Shown here piece by piece: positions 53,880 to 63,944 of a DNA stretch of 64,000 nt (its first letter is position 1; every line of letters starts with the position of its first letter). The position numbers and the translations under genes are program-made. The notes under the pieces were generated by a model. That model saw nothing but the letters and a program-made list of their open reading frames with translations, did not search any database and was not told where the DNA came from. This stretch comes from JALZVT01 sp039029135 (GTDB lineage Bacteria; Pseudomonadota; Gammaproteobacteria; Pseudomonadales; Azotimanducaceae), in NCBI GenBank assembly GCA_039029135.1, contig JBCCGT010000018.1, positions 44,764-108,763 of the forward strand, given 5' to 3'.

Positions 53880-55619
53880 ATGGGTACTAGACGAGGGAAA
53901 GATCAGCGACTCGGCCGATCGACAAAGAGATCGGTCAGGATTCTCCCGCTGCTGCTGATGCTGCAGATCGGAGTTCTCGCCCCGGTGGCAACGGCCGAGG
54001 ACATCGCGGTGTTCTCCTCGAACAGTGCTCTCGTGAAGCGCAACCATCGCATCCACTTCCTCGACAAAGACATGGCCGTCAAGCGCGAACTGAAGCTTCA
54101 CGAGAGCATGATAGCACCCAGAGGAATCCTATCGCCCGACGGGTCGCATCTTTGGGTGATGACGCGTCGGCGATCCGACCGAGTCGTGGAGCTTGCTGTC
54201 TACGATATGGTGACGACGCGCGAACTAGGCCGCATCGAGGTCGGCAGGCAGCCGATACAGGCGGAGTGGCAACAATTTTGGCTTCGCATCTCGGAAGATG
54301 GCAGCTTGCTCTTTACCCTGGCCTGGGAGAACAAGCGCTGGTTCGTTAAGACCTATTCGACGGATACCCGCGAGCTCGTCTCTAAAACGCGACTGGTAGC
54401 AGGTCAGTTGGAGATGACGCTGCTGCCTGGTGATCGCCTGCTCGTAAGAAAGGGTTACAGGAAAAGACGAACATTTCTCGTCGATCCAGTACGGGGGGTC
54501 GAACTCTGGCGATATACGCTCGACGTGCACGATCAACTCTCGATAACGCCGACCGGAAAAACTCTGATCCTCACCTCTAGGACGCAGGAAGAGATCAAGG
54601 TTCGCGAGAGAGCGCGTTGGAACTACTTTTCGGGTTGGCACAGCACCGCCATACTCCTCGACATCGCAACCGGCAAAGTCGGGCGCGAGCTGGATCTGGG
54701 GTTCGACCCAACGGACCCAAGCTTCTCTCCAGATAATACGTCCGGCTGGTTGATGAGCAGGGACAGCATTCGCGACGGTGGCAACATACTATGGCGAGTG
54801 ACCGATAGCGGTATCAAGCAACATGCCACATTCGAGCCCTTCTGCAATCCGGCGGGTGTGGTCGTCAGCGAGACGCACAATCTCGCGACGCTCGTTTGTG
54901 ACAAGGCCATATTCGTGCACCGGTTGGATACCAATCGGCGTCTGTTCGCGAGCGAGATAGAGAGTGGTCGCTGGCAGGGTCTGTACGATGACGATGCGTC
55001 CCATCTGTATCTGACGGGTATCGGCAGACCGAGAAGTAGCCTCTATCGAACGCAACCACTCGAACATATTGCATCCAGGCGTGTCGGCAGCGACGGCGTA
55101 CGATTCGGTCTGGTCTCGGCGAACATAGTCGGTGTGGCCTCTGCCTTGCTCATCGGTACCAGTCGGCTGTACATCAATCCACTCTCTGGCCGGACCGCGC
55201 AGCTCAGCCACGATCAGTCCCACTATTACGTCGTCAACGAGGGCACATTTGACGTCACCGCACTGGATGCGCAGACCTTCGAGAAGCGGAATACTGTGCC
55301 GGTCGGACCAGACTTTCTCGGCATGGCGAAGCTAGGTGCGGCGCAGCGCATGCACGTGTTCGGTAGCCGATCGCTGTTGGTATTCGGCGCGGACGGCGTC
55401 GAACCCGCGCTTGATTTGGATTCCGGCTGGTTCTTGGGCGTTAGCGAATCTCGCGACCGCATGTACTACATGACCAACGAAGCGCTGGATGTGTATCGAA
55501 TCAGCGATCTAGAGCGCGTTCACTCGCTGCCGGTATTGAACCGTGCATACCATGTGCTGGCGCCAGACACTTATTCGCCTAATCGGATCGCAACTGAGCG
55601 GCCGGAAATGAAGAACTAG
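53880..55619 (+). CDS. Secreted protein of unknown function, beta-propeller-like
   Basis: 579-residue protein not recognised. An N-terminal basic stretch and the signal peptide ILPLLLMLQIGVLAPVATA suggest export. The remainder has repeated beta-strand-like segments with motifs such as ILSPDGSHLWVMT, LRISEDGSLLFTLAW, LSITPTGKTLILTS and PSFSPDNTSGWLMS, in which a turn with a D or T plus G is followed by hydrophobic strands, typical of WD40/YVTN-type propellers. No catalytic motif is seen. Start codon and ribosome-binding site are weak. Codon choice is less GC-rich than the housekeeping genes nearby, suggesting recent acquisition. Confidence 0.7.
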   Translation: MGTRRGKDQRLGRSTKRSVRILPLLLMLQIGVLAPVATAEDIAVFSSNSALVKRNHRIHFLDKDMAVKRELKLHESMIAPRGILSPDGSHLWVMTRRRSDRVVELAVYDMVTTRELGRIEVGRQPIQAEWQQFWLRISEDGSLLFTLAWENKRWFVKTYSTDTRELVSKTRLVAGQLEMTLLPGDRLLVRKGYRKRRTFLVDPVRGVELWRYTLDVHDQLSITPTGKTLILTSRTQEEIKVRERARWNYFSGWHSTAILLDIATGKVGRELDLGFDPTDPSFSPDNTSGWLMSRDSIRDGGNILWRVTDSGIKQHATFEPFCNPAGVVVSETHNLATLVCDKAIFVHRLDTNRRLFASEIESGRWQGLYDDDASHLYLTGIGRPRSSLYRTQPLEHIASRRVGSDGVRFGLVSANIVGVASALLIGTSRLYINPLSGRTAQLSHDQSHYYVVNEGTFDVTALDAQTFEKRNTVPVGPDFLGMAKLGAAQRMHVFGSRSLLVFGADGVEPALDLDSGWFLGVSESRDRMYYMTNEALDVYRISDLERVHSLPVLNRAYHVLAPDTYSPNRIATERPEMKN

Positions 55620-55714
55620 ATTTAAAACCCGTAGGTCGTAGCGCAGGAACACATGGTTGTGAATGGTCCGAAAGTTGAGTGAATCCAATCGTGCGTTGCA
55701 CACTGCTAGTCCCT

Positions 55715-55809
55715 CGGCCTCTACAAGCTGACCGTACGCAACGAGACCGAAGCCGCTAACGGCAAGCGCGCAGGACTATGGGAACTGTGCGACGACGTGC
55801 GCCTTGGGT
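55715..55809 (+). other. Possible remnant of a coding sequence
   Basis: Between the orphan gene and the giant convergent gene, a plus-strand frame after a TAG reads LGLYKLTVRNETEAANG and continues as KRAGLWELCDDVRLG. Composition looks protein-like but there is no start codon or recognisable family, so this may be a decayed gene end or chance. Confidence 0.25.
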
Positions 55810-58800
55810 TTACAGTTCGTCGTCGACAGTCAATTCCCACTCCACGGTCTGACTGCCGCCGCGTCCGTCCATCACCGTGACCGAGATAGAGAACGAACCG
55901 GTACTTGTAGAAGCCGGGGTCCAGCTCAGTTCGAGTGTCCCGGGGCCGATGGTCGTTGCGCTCAGCGGATTTTCCGGCGGCATGTCATCATCGACGACAA
56001 AGGTCAGCTCTTCAGCGGCCGATTCGGCATCGCTGGCCGTCAGCGTCAACGACCAGGCGCTGCCGACGGTGGCGGTGTCGTCCATAGGTGTGGTCGCAAA
56101 GCTCGGGCTTCGATTGCCGATCGCGAAATAGGCTACGTGCTCGGGGGCGTGCAGGCGTTCGGCGTTGGCGAGCTGATCTTCTTCGATCACCAACCTGACG
56201 CTGCCGGTACCGAGCGCGTCGCTGCCATCGAGTACTGCCCAGCCCCCGTCGTTGTCCTGCACGCCGGATTGAGTCAGCACCACGACGTCAGGCGTCATGT
56301 CGGGGGGTAGGCTCGCGGCGAACGGGGCGGCGTTGTCGACCCCGGACACGGCCCGCGGCGACACCGCGGTGTGCAGCGTTCGCCCATCGATCACCCTCGA
56401 ACCGGTCTCCACGGCGAGATAGGCCGCGGTCTCTGCTTTGCGATTCCGATCGCTCGCCTCGCCGACGTGAACGCCTGCGCGGAAGGCTGCGTTGCTTGGC
56501 AGGTCGAAACGCGTGGCGCCCGCGTTCCAGAAGATCGAGAAGTCGTTGTCTTCTGCGCTCAATACGCCGCCGAGGACAGCGGGCTGCGAGTACTCGTTGG
56601 CGAGCGGCAGCTCGCGGCCTGTCCAATTCCCTTTGTGATCGGTATTGCCGCGCGTCGAGAACGGAATCGCCTCCATCCGAATGCCGTGGTGCGTCTCGTT
56701 GTACACGCCGCCTTCGACGACCAGGTAGTGCACCGCTGTGTTCGGAACAGGATCGTTGGCCCCGTCCACACGATCGAGGCGCAGGGTGAACGCAGTCTTG
56801 GCGGTCTCGGGGCTGGTGGCGTCTTTGATTCGAACCACTAGCGGAACGCCCGGATGATCGTAGATCGGGGTAGCGATCACGACGGGCGCGCGATAGGCGT
56901 TCTCGAGCGGTACGTTCTGCCAGGTGTCGTTCGCCGCGTTGATCACGCCCGATTCCATGACGAGCGGGTGCTGCCAAGGTATGGCTGCCGCCTGTGTGCG
57001 ATGCGCATCCAGGGCGGCCATCAGTTCGCCGAACATGGACGGCTCCGTAGCCGCGAGATCTACGGTCTCGTAGGGGTCGCTCGCGAGGTTGTACAGCTCG
57101 AACGTGCCGCCCGGAGCGTCCTGGACGAGCTTCCAGTCTCCCCGTCGCAGCGCATAGATCATCTGCCAGCGGTCGATGAGGAAGGTGGATCGGTTCTCGA
57201 ACACGAGATCACGCGGCGCCGGCTCGACACCCGTCTCGCGCAGGGTGTCGACCATCGACAGCCCATCGATCGGTTGCTCGAAGGTCGCGCCGGCGATCTC
57301 TGCCAGGGTCGGATACAGGTCCATCGTCGTCAGGACGGCGTCGCTGGTGCTGTTCGGCGTGATGCGGCCCGGCCAGCTCACCACTCCGGGCACGCGAATG
57401 CCACCTTCGTACATGTCCAGCTTGCCACCCCGGTACGGACCGTTGTTCGCGGCGAAGCGGAGATAGCCGCCGTTGTCCGAGGCGTACACCACGACGGTAT
57501 TGTCGTAGAACCCGTGATCCTTCAGCGCTTGAACCACGGCGGCCACCGACTGGTCGGTGTGCTCCATCAGCGCGACCAGGGCCGCCCGTTCGGAGTCGAT
57601 GCCGGGTTCTCTGGCCTCGACGGCAGCCAGCACGTCCTCGGGCGGTTGCACCGGATCGTGCGGCGAGGTGTAGGCGAGCTGCAGGAAAAAGGGCGCGGTT
57701 CCGTTCGTTGCCTGCTCGGCCAGAAACTCCTGCGTCCAGGTCGTCAGCAGGTCGGTTGTGTGGATGCCCACGTGCTCGGCGGCGGGGATTGGATCCGCAT
57801 TGAGTCGCAGGATGTCGTCGCCGGGCCAGCCGAACTTGCTGCCGTCGTGCGTGTAGTAGTCCATGGCGGCCCCGAGCAGGCCGCGGAACAGCTGAAAGCC
57901 GCGCTCGTTGGGCGTGTTACGCGGATCAACCTTGTGGTCGCCCAGATGCCATTTGCCGATCAGGGCGGTTGTGTAGCCCGCGGTCGTCAACAGCTCCGGC
58001 AGTGTCGCGCCGTTCGGTGTAAAGTACCCCATGTTCGTATCGACGTTCCTGGCGACCGTCCCCGGCACGCCCACGAGGGAAGGGTAGCGCCCCGTCAGGA
58101 TCGCGGCGCGGGTCGGCGAGCAGACGGAGCTGTTGGCGTAGAAGTTATTGAGCCGCATGCCCTCGGCTGCCAGGGCGTCGAGCGCCGGCGTCTCGATGTC
58201 GGTCGCCAGCCCCGCATAGGACACGTCCCCCAGGCCCTGGTCGTCGGTCAGGATCAACACGATGTTGGGCGGCGTTCTGGGCGTGACGGTCACCGGCACC
58301 GTCAGGGTTGTCTCCGCGCCGTCGTTGTCCTGCGCCGTCAGCGCGAGTGGGTAGGGTTCGGGTCGCGCGGACCCGGTATCCGCCAGCCATCTGAGCGTGT
58401 AGGTGCCGTCCTGATGGTCTTGCAGGTCGGGCGCGCCGGGCAGGTTCTGGGAGATCGAGACGGCGGCCACGGTGCCATCGTCGTCGGTCACGCCGAACGA
58501 CAGCTCGAGATGTGTCCACTCCTCCGTGCTCGGTGTCGCATCGCCACCGAGCACAACGATGTTGGGCGGCAAGTTCTCGGCGATGTACGCCTCGACGGCT
58601 GCAATCGTCGACATGCCAAAACCGTCGGTCGCGGTGATCGTCACCTCGAAGGGTCCGCCGGTCGATCCTGCCGGCGCGGTATAGGCGAGCGCGCCGTTCA
58701 CGACGCTGGGGGCGTCGCCGGGCAGATCGGCGGCGACGTCGATCGTCAGCGGCAGTGGCCCGTCGGGGTCGGCGATCCCGAGGTCGATTGCAGCGGGCAC

Positions 58801-61800
58801 CGATTCTTTGAAGAAGAACGGGATGGGCGCGCTGATCGTCGGCGGCAAGTTGTCGAGAACCGTGATCTCGATTGCGATCGAGTTCGTGCCGCCGAGCGCA
58901 TCGGCGGCCGCTACGGTCAGCACGTAGGGCTCGGCGCGAGCCGAACCCGCTGGCGGCGTCCAGGTGAAGGTGGCGCTCGTGCCGTTCGGTTCCGCGCTCA
59001 GCCCGGCGCCGCCCGGCAGCGCGGCCTGGTCGCCCGTGAGACTGATGGGCAGCGTGTGGTCGGGATCGTCGAGGGTGAACGACACCGTCAGCAGATTCCC
59101 TTCGCTCACGCTGAGAGCACCGCTGGGCGAGGCGGCGATCTGGGGAGGCTGATTCGGCGCCGCTGAGATCGAGAATGTTGTGCGCCCCAGCGCGCCACTC
59201 GTGTCCACGGCGGTTACCGTAACCGGAGTGGCCAGGACTTCCTCCATGTCGGCCGTGGTTGCCCAGCGGATCGTCGCGCTCAAGTCGCTTGCCGCCTCGA
59301 TGGTGGGCGGATTCGGTAGCTCGCTCGCAACGGAGAACTGCAGAGGAATCTCGCCATCCGGTTCGGTGGCGACGATAGAGATTTCGATCGTGCTGCCGAG
59401 GGCCACGATACGATCGGGTGGCTGGGTGAGCACAGGTGGCGCGGTCGGTTGGACGGCGATCGGGATCGTCAGCGCGGTCATCGCACCGGCGGCGTCCGTC
59501 GCGGTGGCTGTGGTCGTGACGGTACCTGAATCGGCTTCTGCAGGCGTCCAACGCCACGTCCAGTTGCCGCCACCGTCGTCGCTCAGTGTCGCCGACTCTG
59601 GTCCGTTTATCGTGAGCGTGGTCGCGTCGCCGTCCGGGTCCGTGACGATCAGCGACATCTCGAAGGCGGCGCCGACAACCGCGGAGAGCGCGCCTGGTAC
59701 CTCGATCGACGGCGGCTGATTGGCTAGCTCCAATACACCGACGGCGTAGACGTCGAAGCGATTGCGGTTCGTGAGTTCCACGGTCACGAAGCGTGCGTTC
59801 GTGGCGGGCAGCGGACAGACGAAGAACTCTGTCGGTACCCGCGAATCGAGATCCGGGAGAGTGCAACTGGCCAGCGGAGCGTCGCCGCCAAGTCGGTCTC
59901 CTTCTATGGTCTCGGCGGCGAAGATGTCCAGCTCGTGATCGCGATCCATCCGGGGTGCGATCAAGAGCCGGTCGATCATCCGTTCGCCACCCAGATCCAA
60001 TGTGAACCACGCGGTGTCATTGCTGGTTCCGCTGCGCCAGTAGGTCGAGAAATCCGGGCTGTCGTCGGCCTGCCGATCCACGAGACGGTACGCGTTTTGC
60101 GAATTGCCCCCCGCCGCATGCACGCCGATCGGAAGGGGCGCGCTGCCGCCGGGGGTCGAAAACACCAGTGATTCCAAAGCCGCCGCGCCCGATCCGTCTG
60201 TCGCGATCACGGTCGCCTCGACCTCGCCGCTGATCGACGAAGGCACCTCCCAGGTCAGCCGATAGGTCGTTGCGGCAGTCGGCTCTATAAACGCGTTGCC
60301 GGGTAGCGGTTGCTCCAACGCGACGGTCAGCGGTGCAGGGCCGTCCGCGTCCACCACCTCAAAGTCGACGACCTGCGTCGTTCCCGGTTGCAGTATTTGG
60401 TCGACAAGCCCGGTGATCGAAGGGGGCTGATTGTCGACGGGCGGCACAGCGAAGCCGAACACTTTGAAGATCTTTCGGTTGGTGAGTCGCACGGTGACGT
60501 AGCGACCGGACGTGGCGTTGACCGGGCAGCTCGTCAACGACACCGGCACCGGATCGCCGCCGCCGGGTAGGGAGCACTCACCGATTGCTGGACCGACGAC
60601 CTGTCCTGCCGCGAGTTCGTCGCCGACGAAGATCGCGAGCTGATGGCTGACGTTGCCGCGGGTCGCGATGTCGATGCGATCGACGATCCGGGATTCGCCG
60701 AGGTCGACGGTAAACCACGCATCGGCGAGCTTGTCCGAGGCTCGCCAGTAGCTCGGTCCCTCCAGATTTTGCGAGCCGTCGGCGGTCGTATCCGTAATGA
60801 AATCGGCCCGCTCTGGATCGGAGCCGACGGCGACGACGGCAGCGGAAGGGGGTGGCGGCGGTGGCGGAGGAGGCGCGTCGTCTTCGACAAGGAGGACCCC
60901 CGTCGCAGTTGCCGCCGTGCCGCCCGCGTCTTGCGCGATGAGGGTGAAGGAATAGGGCGAGCCCTCTGCGGCTGCCTGCGGGGCGTCGTAGGTGACGACG
61001 AACACACCGGCCTCGGTTGTTTCGACCGGTAACCCGCCTGGCGCGTCGGTTTGGGCGGTCAGAGTCAAGGGATAGGGCCCGTCGCTGTCGGTCACGGTCA
61101 CGACGAACGAGGCAGCGGATCCTTCGGTGACGGAGAGATCGGCCGCACCAGCAATTTGCGGCGGCTGGCTCGCGTAGATCGTCAGCTCCAGGATTGTCGT
61201 CGTGGTCCCGCCCTCGCTGTCCGTCGCGGAGATCGCGAGCGCATAGCCCCCGCTGCTGCCGGGCGGTGGGGTCCATGTCCACTGCCAGTCGGTGGACGTT
61301 TCCTGACTCAAGCTCGAGCCACCGGGCACGTCTGCGGATGCGATCTCGAGTAGCGGGTCGCCGGCGCTATCGGGATCGCTGACCGTCAGCGCTACCAGGA
61401 TCGGCTCCCCTTCGAGAGCCTGAATGGGCGCCACCGGTTCGATGACCGGTCCGCGATTGCCGCCAACGATGGCGACCCACAGATCGCCGGGGCCGGTTGG
61501 CTCGACCACGAGAGTTTCGGCGGCCAGCAGGAAGTCGTCGAACACCCAGGCACCGGCCGCGAGATCAAGCCAGCGGACCCGGAACGAGCCGTTGCTGAAT
61601 TGGGGCAACTCGACGCGGCGATTGCCGGCGCCGGTAAAGAACAGCGCCACCTCGCCCGCTTCGGTCGTGAGTGCATAGGCCTCGTCAGAGCTGCGCTCGA
61701 CGAGCGAATCGTTGCTCGGCGTTGCAGAAAATATGTCGAAAGCGCCCTCGAAGGATCGGGCGGCGGCGATGTGACGCTGCGCGATTGCGTTGAACCCCAG

Positions 61801-63657
61801 ACCCGCCTGCGGCGTGCCGTTGGATCGTCGGTGGTAGCGGGCGGCCGCGCCGCCGCCAAACAGCACCCGCCACAGCTTCGCTGCCGCCTCGTTGTCGGTG
61901 TTTTCCGCTCGGTCGGCGAACGAGGTTCCGGTGGCCCAATCGAAGTGAAACAACTTCAGATGGTTAATCGGCCGTCGCGCGACCTCATCGGCTTGCTCCG
62001 TATACCAGCGCAAGTTGTCGTAGAGCGGCTCGCCGGAGTTAGCGCCATTTTGGGAGATGTCGAGATAGGTATATGTGGAGGGATCGTTTAGGGGCTCGTA
62101 GTTCTCCGGCTGCGTGATGTCGCGGAAATTGGTGGTGGTGAAGGTCGGGGGTTGATAGCGCCTGCTGCTGGCGACATAGACCGGCTGCGACGTGTTGGTT
62201 TGCACGAACTCCGCCCAGTGTCGTTCGATCCCGGGCTCGAGGGAGCTCGCGTTTGCGACTTGATACAGCACGTGCGGGTGGCCTTGCGTCGCGGCCAGCA
62301 ACCAACGCACGAAGCGGGCCTGATGCTCGTAGAGCGCGGGTACGTCGGCGGCGGTCGGTGCCGCTTCGAAAAAACCGCGGTTGAGGTGGCTGCCGCCGGC
62401 GTTGAGGCCCGCTTCGGCGTAGGTGTAGTTGACGTTGTTATCTGGGTTCCAGGCCGACACCGCCCAAGGCTCGGCGCTCAGTGATGGGAAGCTATCGTAG
62501 ACTTCGATCTGCACGACGATGTCGCGCTGCGCTGTTGCCGTCAGAAAGTGCCGTAATGCGGACCAGTAGGCGGGGTTCGGCCGGGTCAGGTCGTAGCGGC
62601 CGTCGGGGACCTGTGCAAACGGTTGGGGATACTCGTCGTAGACCGGATTGCCCGCAGCGTCAAAAGACAGGCTCGTCATCGCATTGCGCAGGTAGTTGCC
62701 ACCTGTCGCGACCAGAGCATCGAGCAGCTCGGTGAGCGCGGCCTCTTGCAGATGGAATGGCGCTTCGTCGTCGCTGCCGCCGAGCAGTAGTGTGGGTTGA
62801 TCGCGGAACTGCCAATAGCCCAACGCGGCGGGGTCTGGTTGCAAGCGATCGGCGAGCGCGACCACGTCTATGTCGATGGTCTCCGTCGCCGTGAGCCCGT
62901 CGGTGTCCGTTGCCGTGATCGTCAGGTCATAGCGACCGGGAGGCGTTGTGTCCGCGGACCAGGTGATCGTCCAGCCGTCGTCTGTCGGGTCTGTGCTTAG
63001 CGAACCGGGAAGGTTTGTCGTGGTGGTCAAGGGAACGGCGGCGGCGGAATCCGGATCCGTCACTGCGACCGGAATGATCAGGGTGTCGCCTTCGAAGACG
63101 CTCCACGGGCCGATGGGCGAAAGGCTCAGTGGCAGGGGGTCGGGGTCCGGTTCGGGGCTGTTGGCGCCGTTCACCTCGACGGCATAGATCCGAATCGTGG
63201 GGTGGTTGGTGCGGGTGATGGTGACGTAGCGACCGGTCGCGCTGACCGGGCATATCGTGAGTCCGGTCGGGATCGAAGCGCCGGTCGCGGGAACCTCGCA
63301 GGTGGCCACTACGTTGGTCGCTTGTCCTGCATCGACCGTGTCGGCGATCGCTATGTCGAAGCGGTTGAAGTGCGACGTCTTCGGCGCGATGTGCACGGCG
63401 GTGATTGGCACGCTCGCACCAAGGTCAAGAGTGAACCAGCCGGTCTCGTCCTTCGCTTTGTTGCGCCAGAACGTGGTGAGATCGGGCGCGCCGCTCGGCA
63501 CGACATCGAGCAGGCGCGAGGCGAGATGATCGTTGGCAACGACCTCGTGCACGCTGGCGGGCAGAACCTCGGCCCTGACCATGGCGGCATGCATCAGGAG
63601 TGCGGTGACGAGGGGCAGGGCACAGGACATCGGAAGACGACGAATCGGTGGCAGCAT
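55810..63657 (-). CDS. Giant secreted modular protein: discoidin-like, Ig-like, glycosidase-like and sulfatase domains
   Basis: 2615-residue exported protein, probably acting on a sulfated polysaccharide outside the cell. Order: signal peptide (1-26); discoidin (F5/8 C)-like module 1 (27-147); Ig/cadherin-like module; a glycosidase-like domain with possible C-terminal beta-sandwich (about 270-730); two Ig-like modules; a poly-proline linker; discoidin-like module 2 (about 936-1076); Ig-like; discoidin-like module 3 (about 1171-1311); five Ig-like modules; a type I sulfatase (about 1795-2220) with LILTDDQG, the formylglycine site CSPTR (Cys1846), GKWHLG and SDNGG; three lectin-like repeats of about 100 residues; and a final Ig-like module. 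The ATG at 63657 has GAGGGAG upstream. Confidence 0.85.
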   Translation of the reverse strand: MLPPIRRLPMSCALPLVTALLMHAAMVRAEVLPASVHEVVANDHLASRLLDVVPSGAPDLTTFWRNKAKDETGWFTLDLGASVPITAVHIAPKTSHFNRFDIAIADTVDAGQATNVVATCEVPATGASIPTGLTICPVSATGRYVTITRTNHPTIRIYAVEVNGANSPEPDPDPLPLSLSPIGPWSVFEGDTLIIPVAVTDPDSAAAVPLTTTTNLPGSLSTDPTDDGWTITWSADTTPPGRYDLTITATDTDGLTATETIDIDVVALADRLQPDPAALGYWQFRDQPTLLLGGSDDEAPFHLQEAALTELLDALVATGGNYLRNAMTSLSFDAAGNPVYDEYPQPFAQVPDGRYDLTRPNPAYWSALRHFLTATAQRDIVVQIEVYDSFPSLSAEPWAVSAWNPDNNVNYTYAEAGLNAGGSHLNRGFFEAAPTAADVPALYEHQARFVRWLLAATQGHPHVLYQVANASSLEPGIERHWAEFVQTNTSQPVYVASSRRYQPPTFTTTNFRDITQPENYEPLNDPSTYTYLDISQNGANSGEPLYDNLRWYTEQADEVARRPINHLKLFHFDWATGTSFADRAENTDNEAAAKLWRVLFGGGAAARYHRRSNGTPQAGLGFNAIAQRHIAAARSFEGAFDIFSATPSNDSLVERSSDEAYALTTEAGEVALFFTGAGNRRVELPQFSNGSFRVRWLDLAAGAWVFDDFLLAAETLVVEPTGPGDLWVAIVGGNRGPVIEPVAPIQALEGEPILVALTVSDPDSAGDPLLEIASADVPGGSSLSQETSTDWQWTWTPPPGSSGGYALAISATDSEGGTTTTILELTIYASQPPQIAGAADLSVTEGSAASFVVTVTDSDGPYPLTLTAQTDAPGGLPVETTEAGVFVVTYDAPQAAAEGSPYSFTLIAQDAGGTAATATGVLLVEDDAPPPPPPPPPSAAVVAVGSDPERADFITDTTADGSQNLEGPSYWRASDKLADAWFTVDLGESRIVDRIDIATRGNVSHQLAIFVGDELAAGQVVGPAIGECSLPGGGDPVPVSLTSCPVNATSGRYVTVRLTNRKIFKVFGFAVPPVDNQPPSITGLVDQILQPGTTQVVDFEVVDADGPAPLTVALEQPLPGNAFIEPTAATTYRLTWEVPSSISGEVEATVIATDGSGAAALESLVFSTPGGSAPLPIGVHAAGGNSQNAYRLVDRQADDSPDFSTYWRSGTSNDTAWFTLDLGGERMIDRLLIAPRMDRDHELDIFAAETIEGDRLGGDAPLASCTLPDLDSRVPTEFFVCPLPATNARFVTVELTNRNRFDVYAVGVLELANQPPSIEVPGALSAVVGAAFEMSLIVTDPDGDATTLTINGPESATLSDDGGGNWTWRWTPAEADSGTVTTTATATDAAGAMTALTIPIAVQPTAPPVLTQPPDRIVALGSTIEISIVATEPDGEIPLQFSVASELPNPPTIEAASDLSATIRWATTADMEEVLATPVTVTAVDTSGALGRTTFSISAAPNQPPQIAASPSGALSVSEGNLLTVSFTLDDPDHTLPISLTGDQAALPGGAGLSAEPNGTSATFTWTPPAGSARAEPYVLTVAAADALGGTNSIAIEITVLDNLPPTISAPIPFFFKESVPAAIDLGIADPDGPLPLTIDVAADLPGDAPSVVNGALAYTAPAGSTGGPFEVTITATDGFGMSTIAAVEAYIAENLPPNIVVLGGDATPSTEEWTHLELSFGVTDDDGTVAAVSISQNLPGAPDLQDHQDGTYTLRWLADTGSARPEPYPLALTAQDNDGAETTLTVPVTVTPRTPPNIVLILTDDQGLGDVSYAGLATDIETPALDALAAEGMRLNNFYANSSVCSPTRAAILTGRYPSLVGVPGTVARNVDTNMGYFTPNGATLPELLTTAGYTTALIGKWHLGDHKVDPRNTPNERGFQLFRGLLGAAMDYYTHDGSKFGWPGDDILRLNADPIPAAEHVGIHTTDLLTTWTQEFLAEQATNGTAPFFLQLAYTSPHDPVQPPEDVLAAVEAREPGIDSERAALVALMEHTDQSVAAVVQALKDHGFYDNTVVVYASDNGGYLRFAANNGPYRGGKLDMYEGGIRVPGVVSWPGRITPNSTSDAVLTTMDLYPTLAEIAGATFEQPIDGLSMVDTLRETGVEPAPRDLVFENRSTFLIDRWQMIYALRRGDWKLVQDAPGGTFELYNLASDPYETVDLAATEPSMFGELMAALDAHRTQAAAIPWQHPLVMESGVINAANDTWQNVPLENAYRAPVVIATPIYDHPGVPLVVRIKDATSPETAKTAFTLRLDRVDGANDPVPNTAVHYLVVEGGVYNETHHGIRMEAIPFSTRGNTDHKGNWTGRELPLANEYSQPAVLGGVLSAEDNDFSIFWNAGATRFDLPSNAAFRAGVHVGEASDRNRKAETAAYLAVETGSRVIDGRTLHTAVSPRAVSGVDNAAPFAASLPPDMTPDVVVLTQSGVQDNDGGWAVLDGSDALGTGSVRLVIEEDQLANAERLHAPEHVAYFAIGNRSPSFATTPMDDTATVGSAWSLTLTASDAESAAEELTFVVDDDMPPENPLSATTIGPGTLELSWTPASTSTGSFSISVTVMDGRGGSQTVEWELTVDDEL

Positions 63658-63944
63658 GCTCTCCCTCGGAATTTCCTGATGGTGCCTGTCGAGCTGAGCC
63701 GTACGGCGAGCCCGACCGTTAGTGTGCAACGAAATTGCTTTACATTGTGTCACCCTCCCGACACATCGCCCAGCGGTGCGGTGATTTCGGGAGTGTTCGA
63801 AGGAACGGCCGACCGATTTCAAGGCGCGTGAAGTTCCCATGAAGCGAGGCCTCAGACGTCTATAGCGCATACCGTGCGGCGCGAGCTCCGCTGCCAGCTC
63901 GAGCGGCAACCGGTGATCCGCGAGCGAACGGGTGAGTTTAGTTA

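Noticed and set aside
53642..53890. 82-residue frame before the orphan secreted gene
   Set aside because: Overlaps several other open frames and has no features or ribosome-binding site.
56854..59166. 770-residue plus-strand frame opposite the giant gene
   Set aside because: Complement of the sulfatase-coding strand; composition typical of antisense GC-rich frames and no recognisable motif.
58145..60010. 621-residue Arg-rich frame inside the giant protein gene
   Set aside because: A shifted reading of the Ig-like region with extreme arginine content; no ribosome-binding site.
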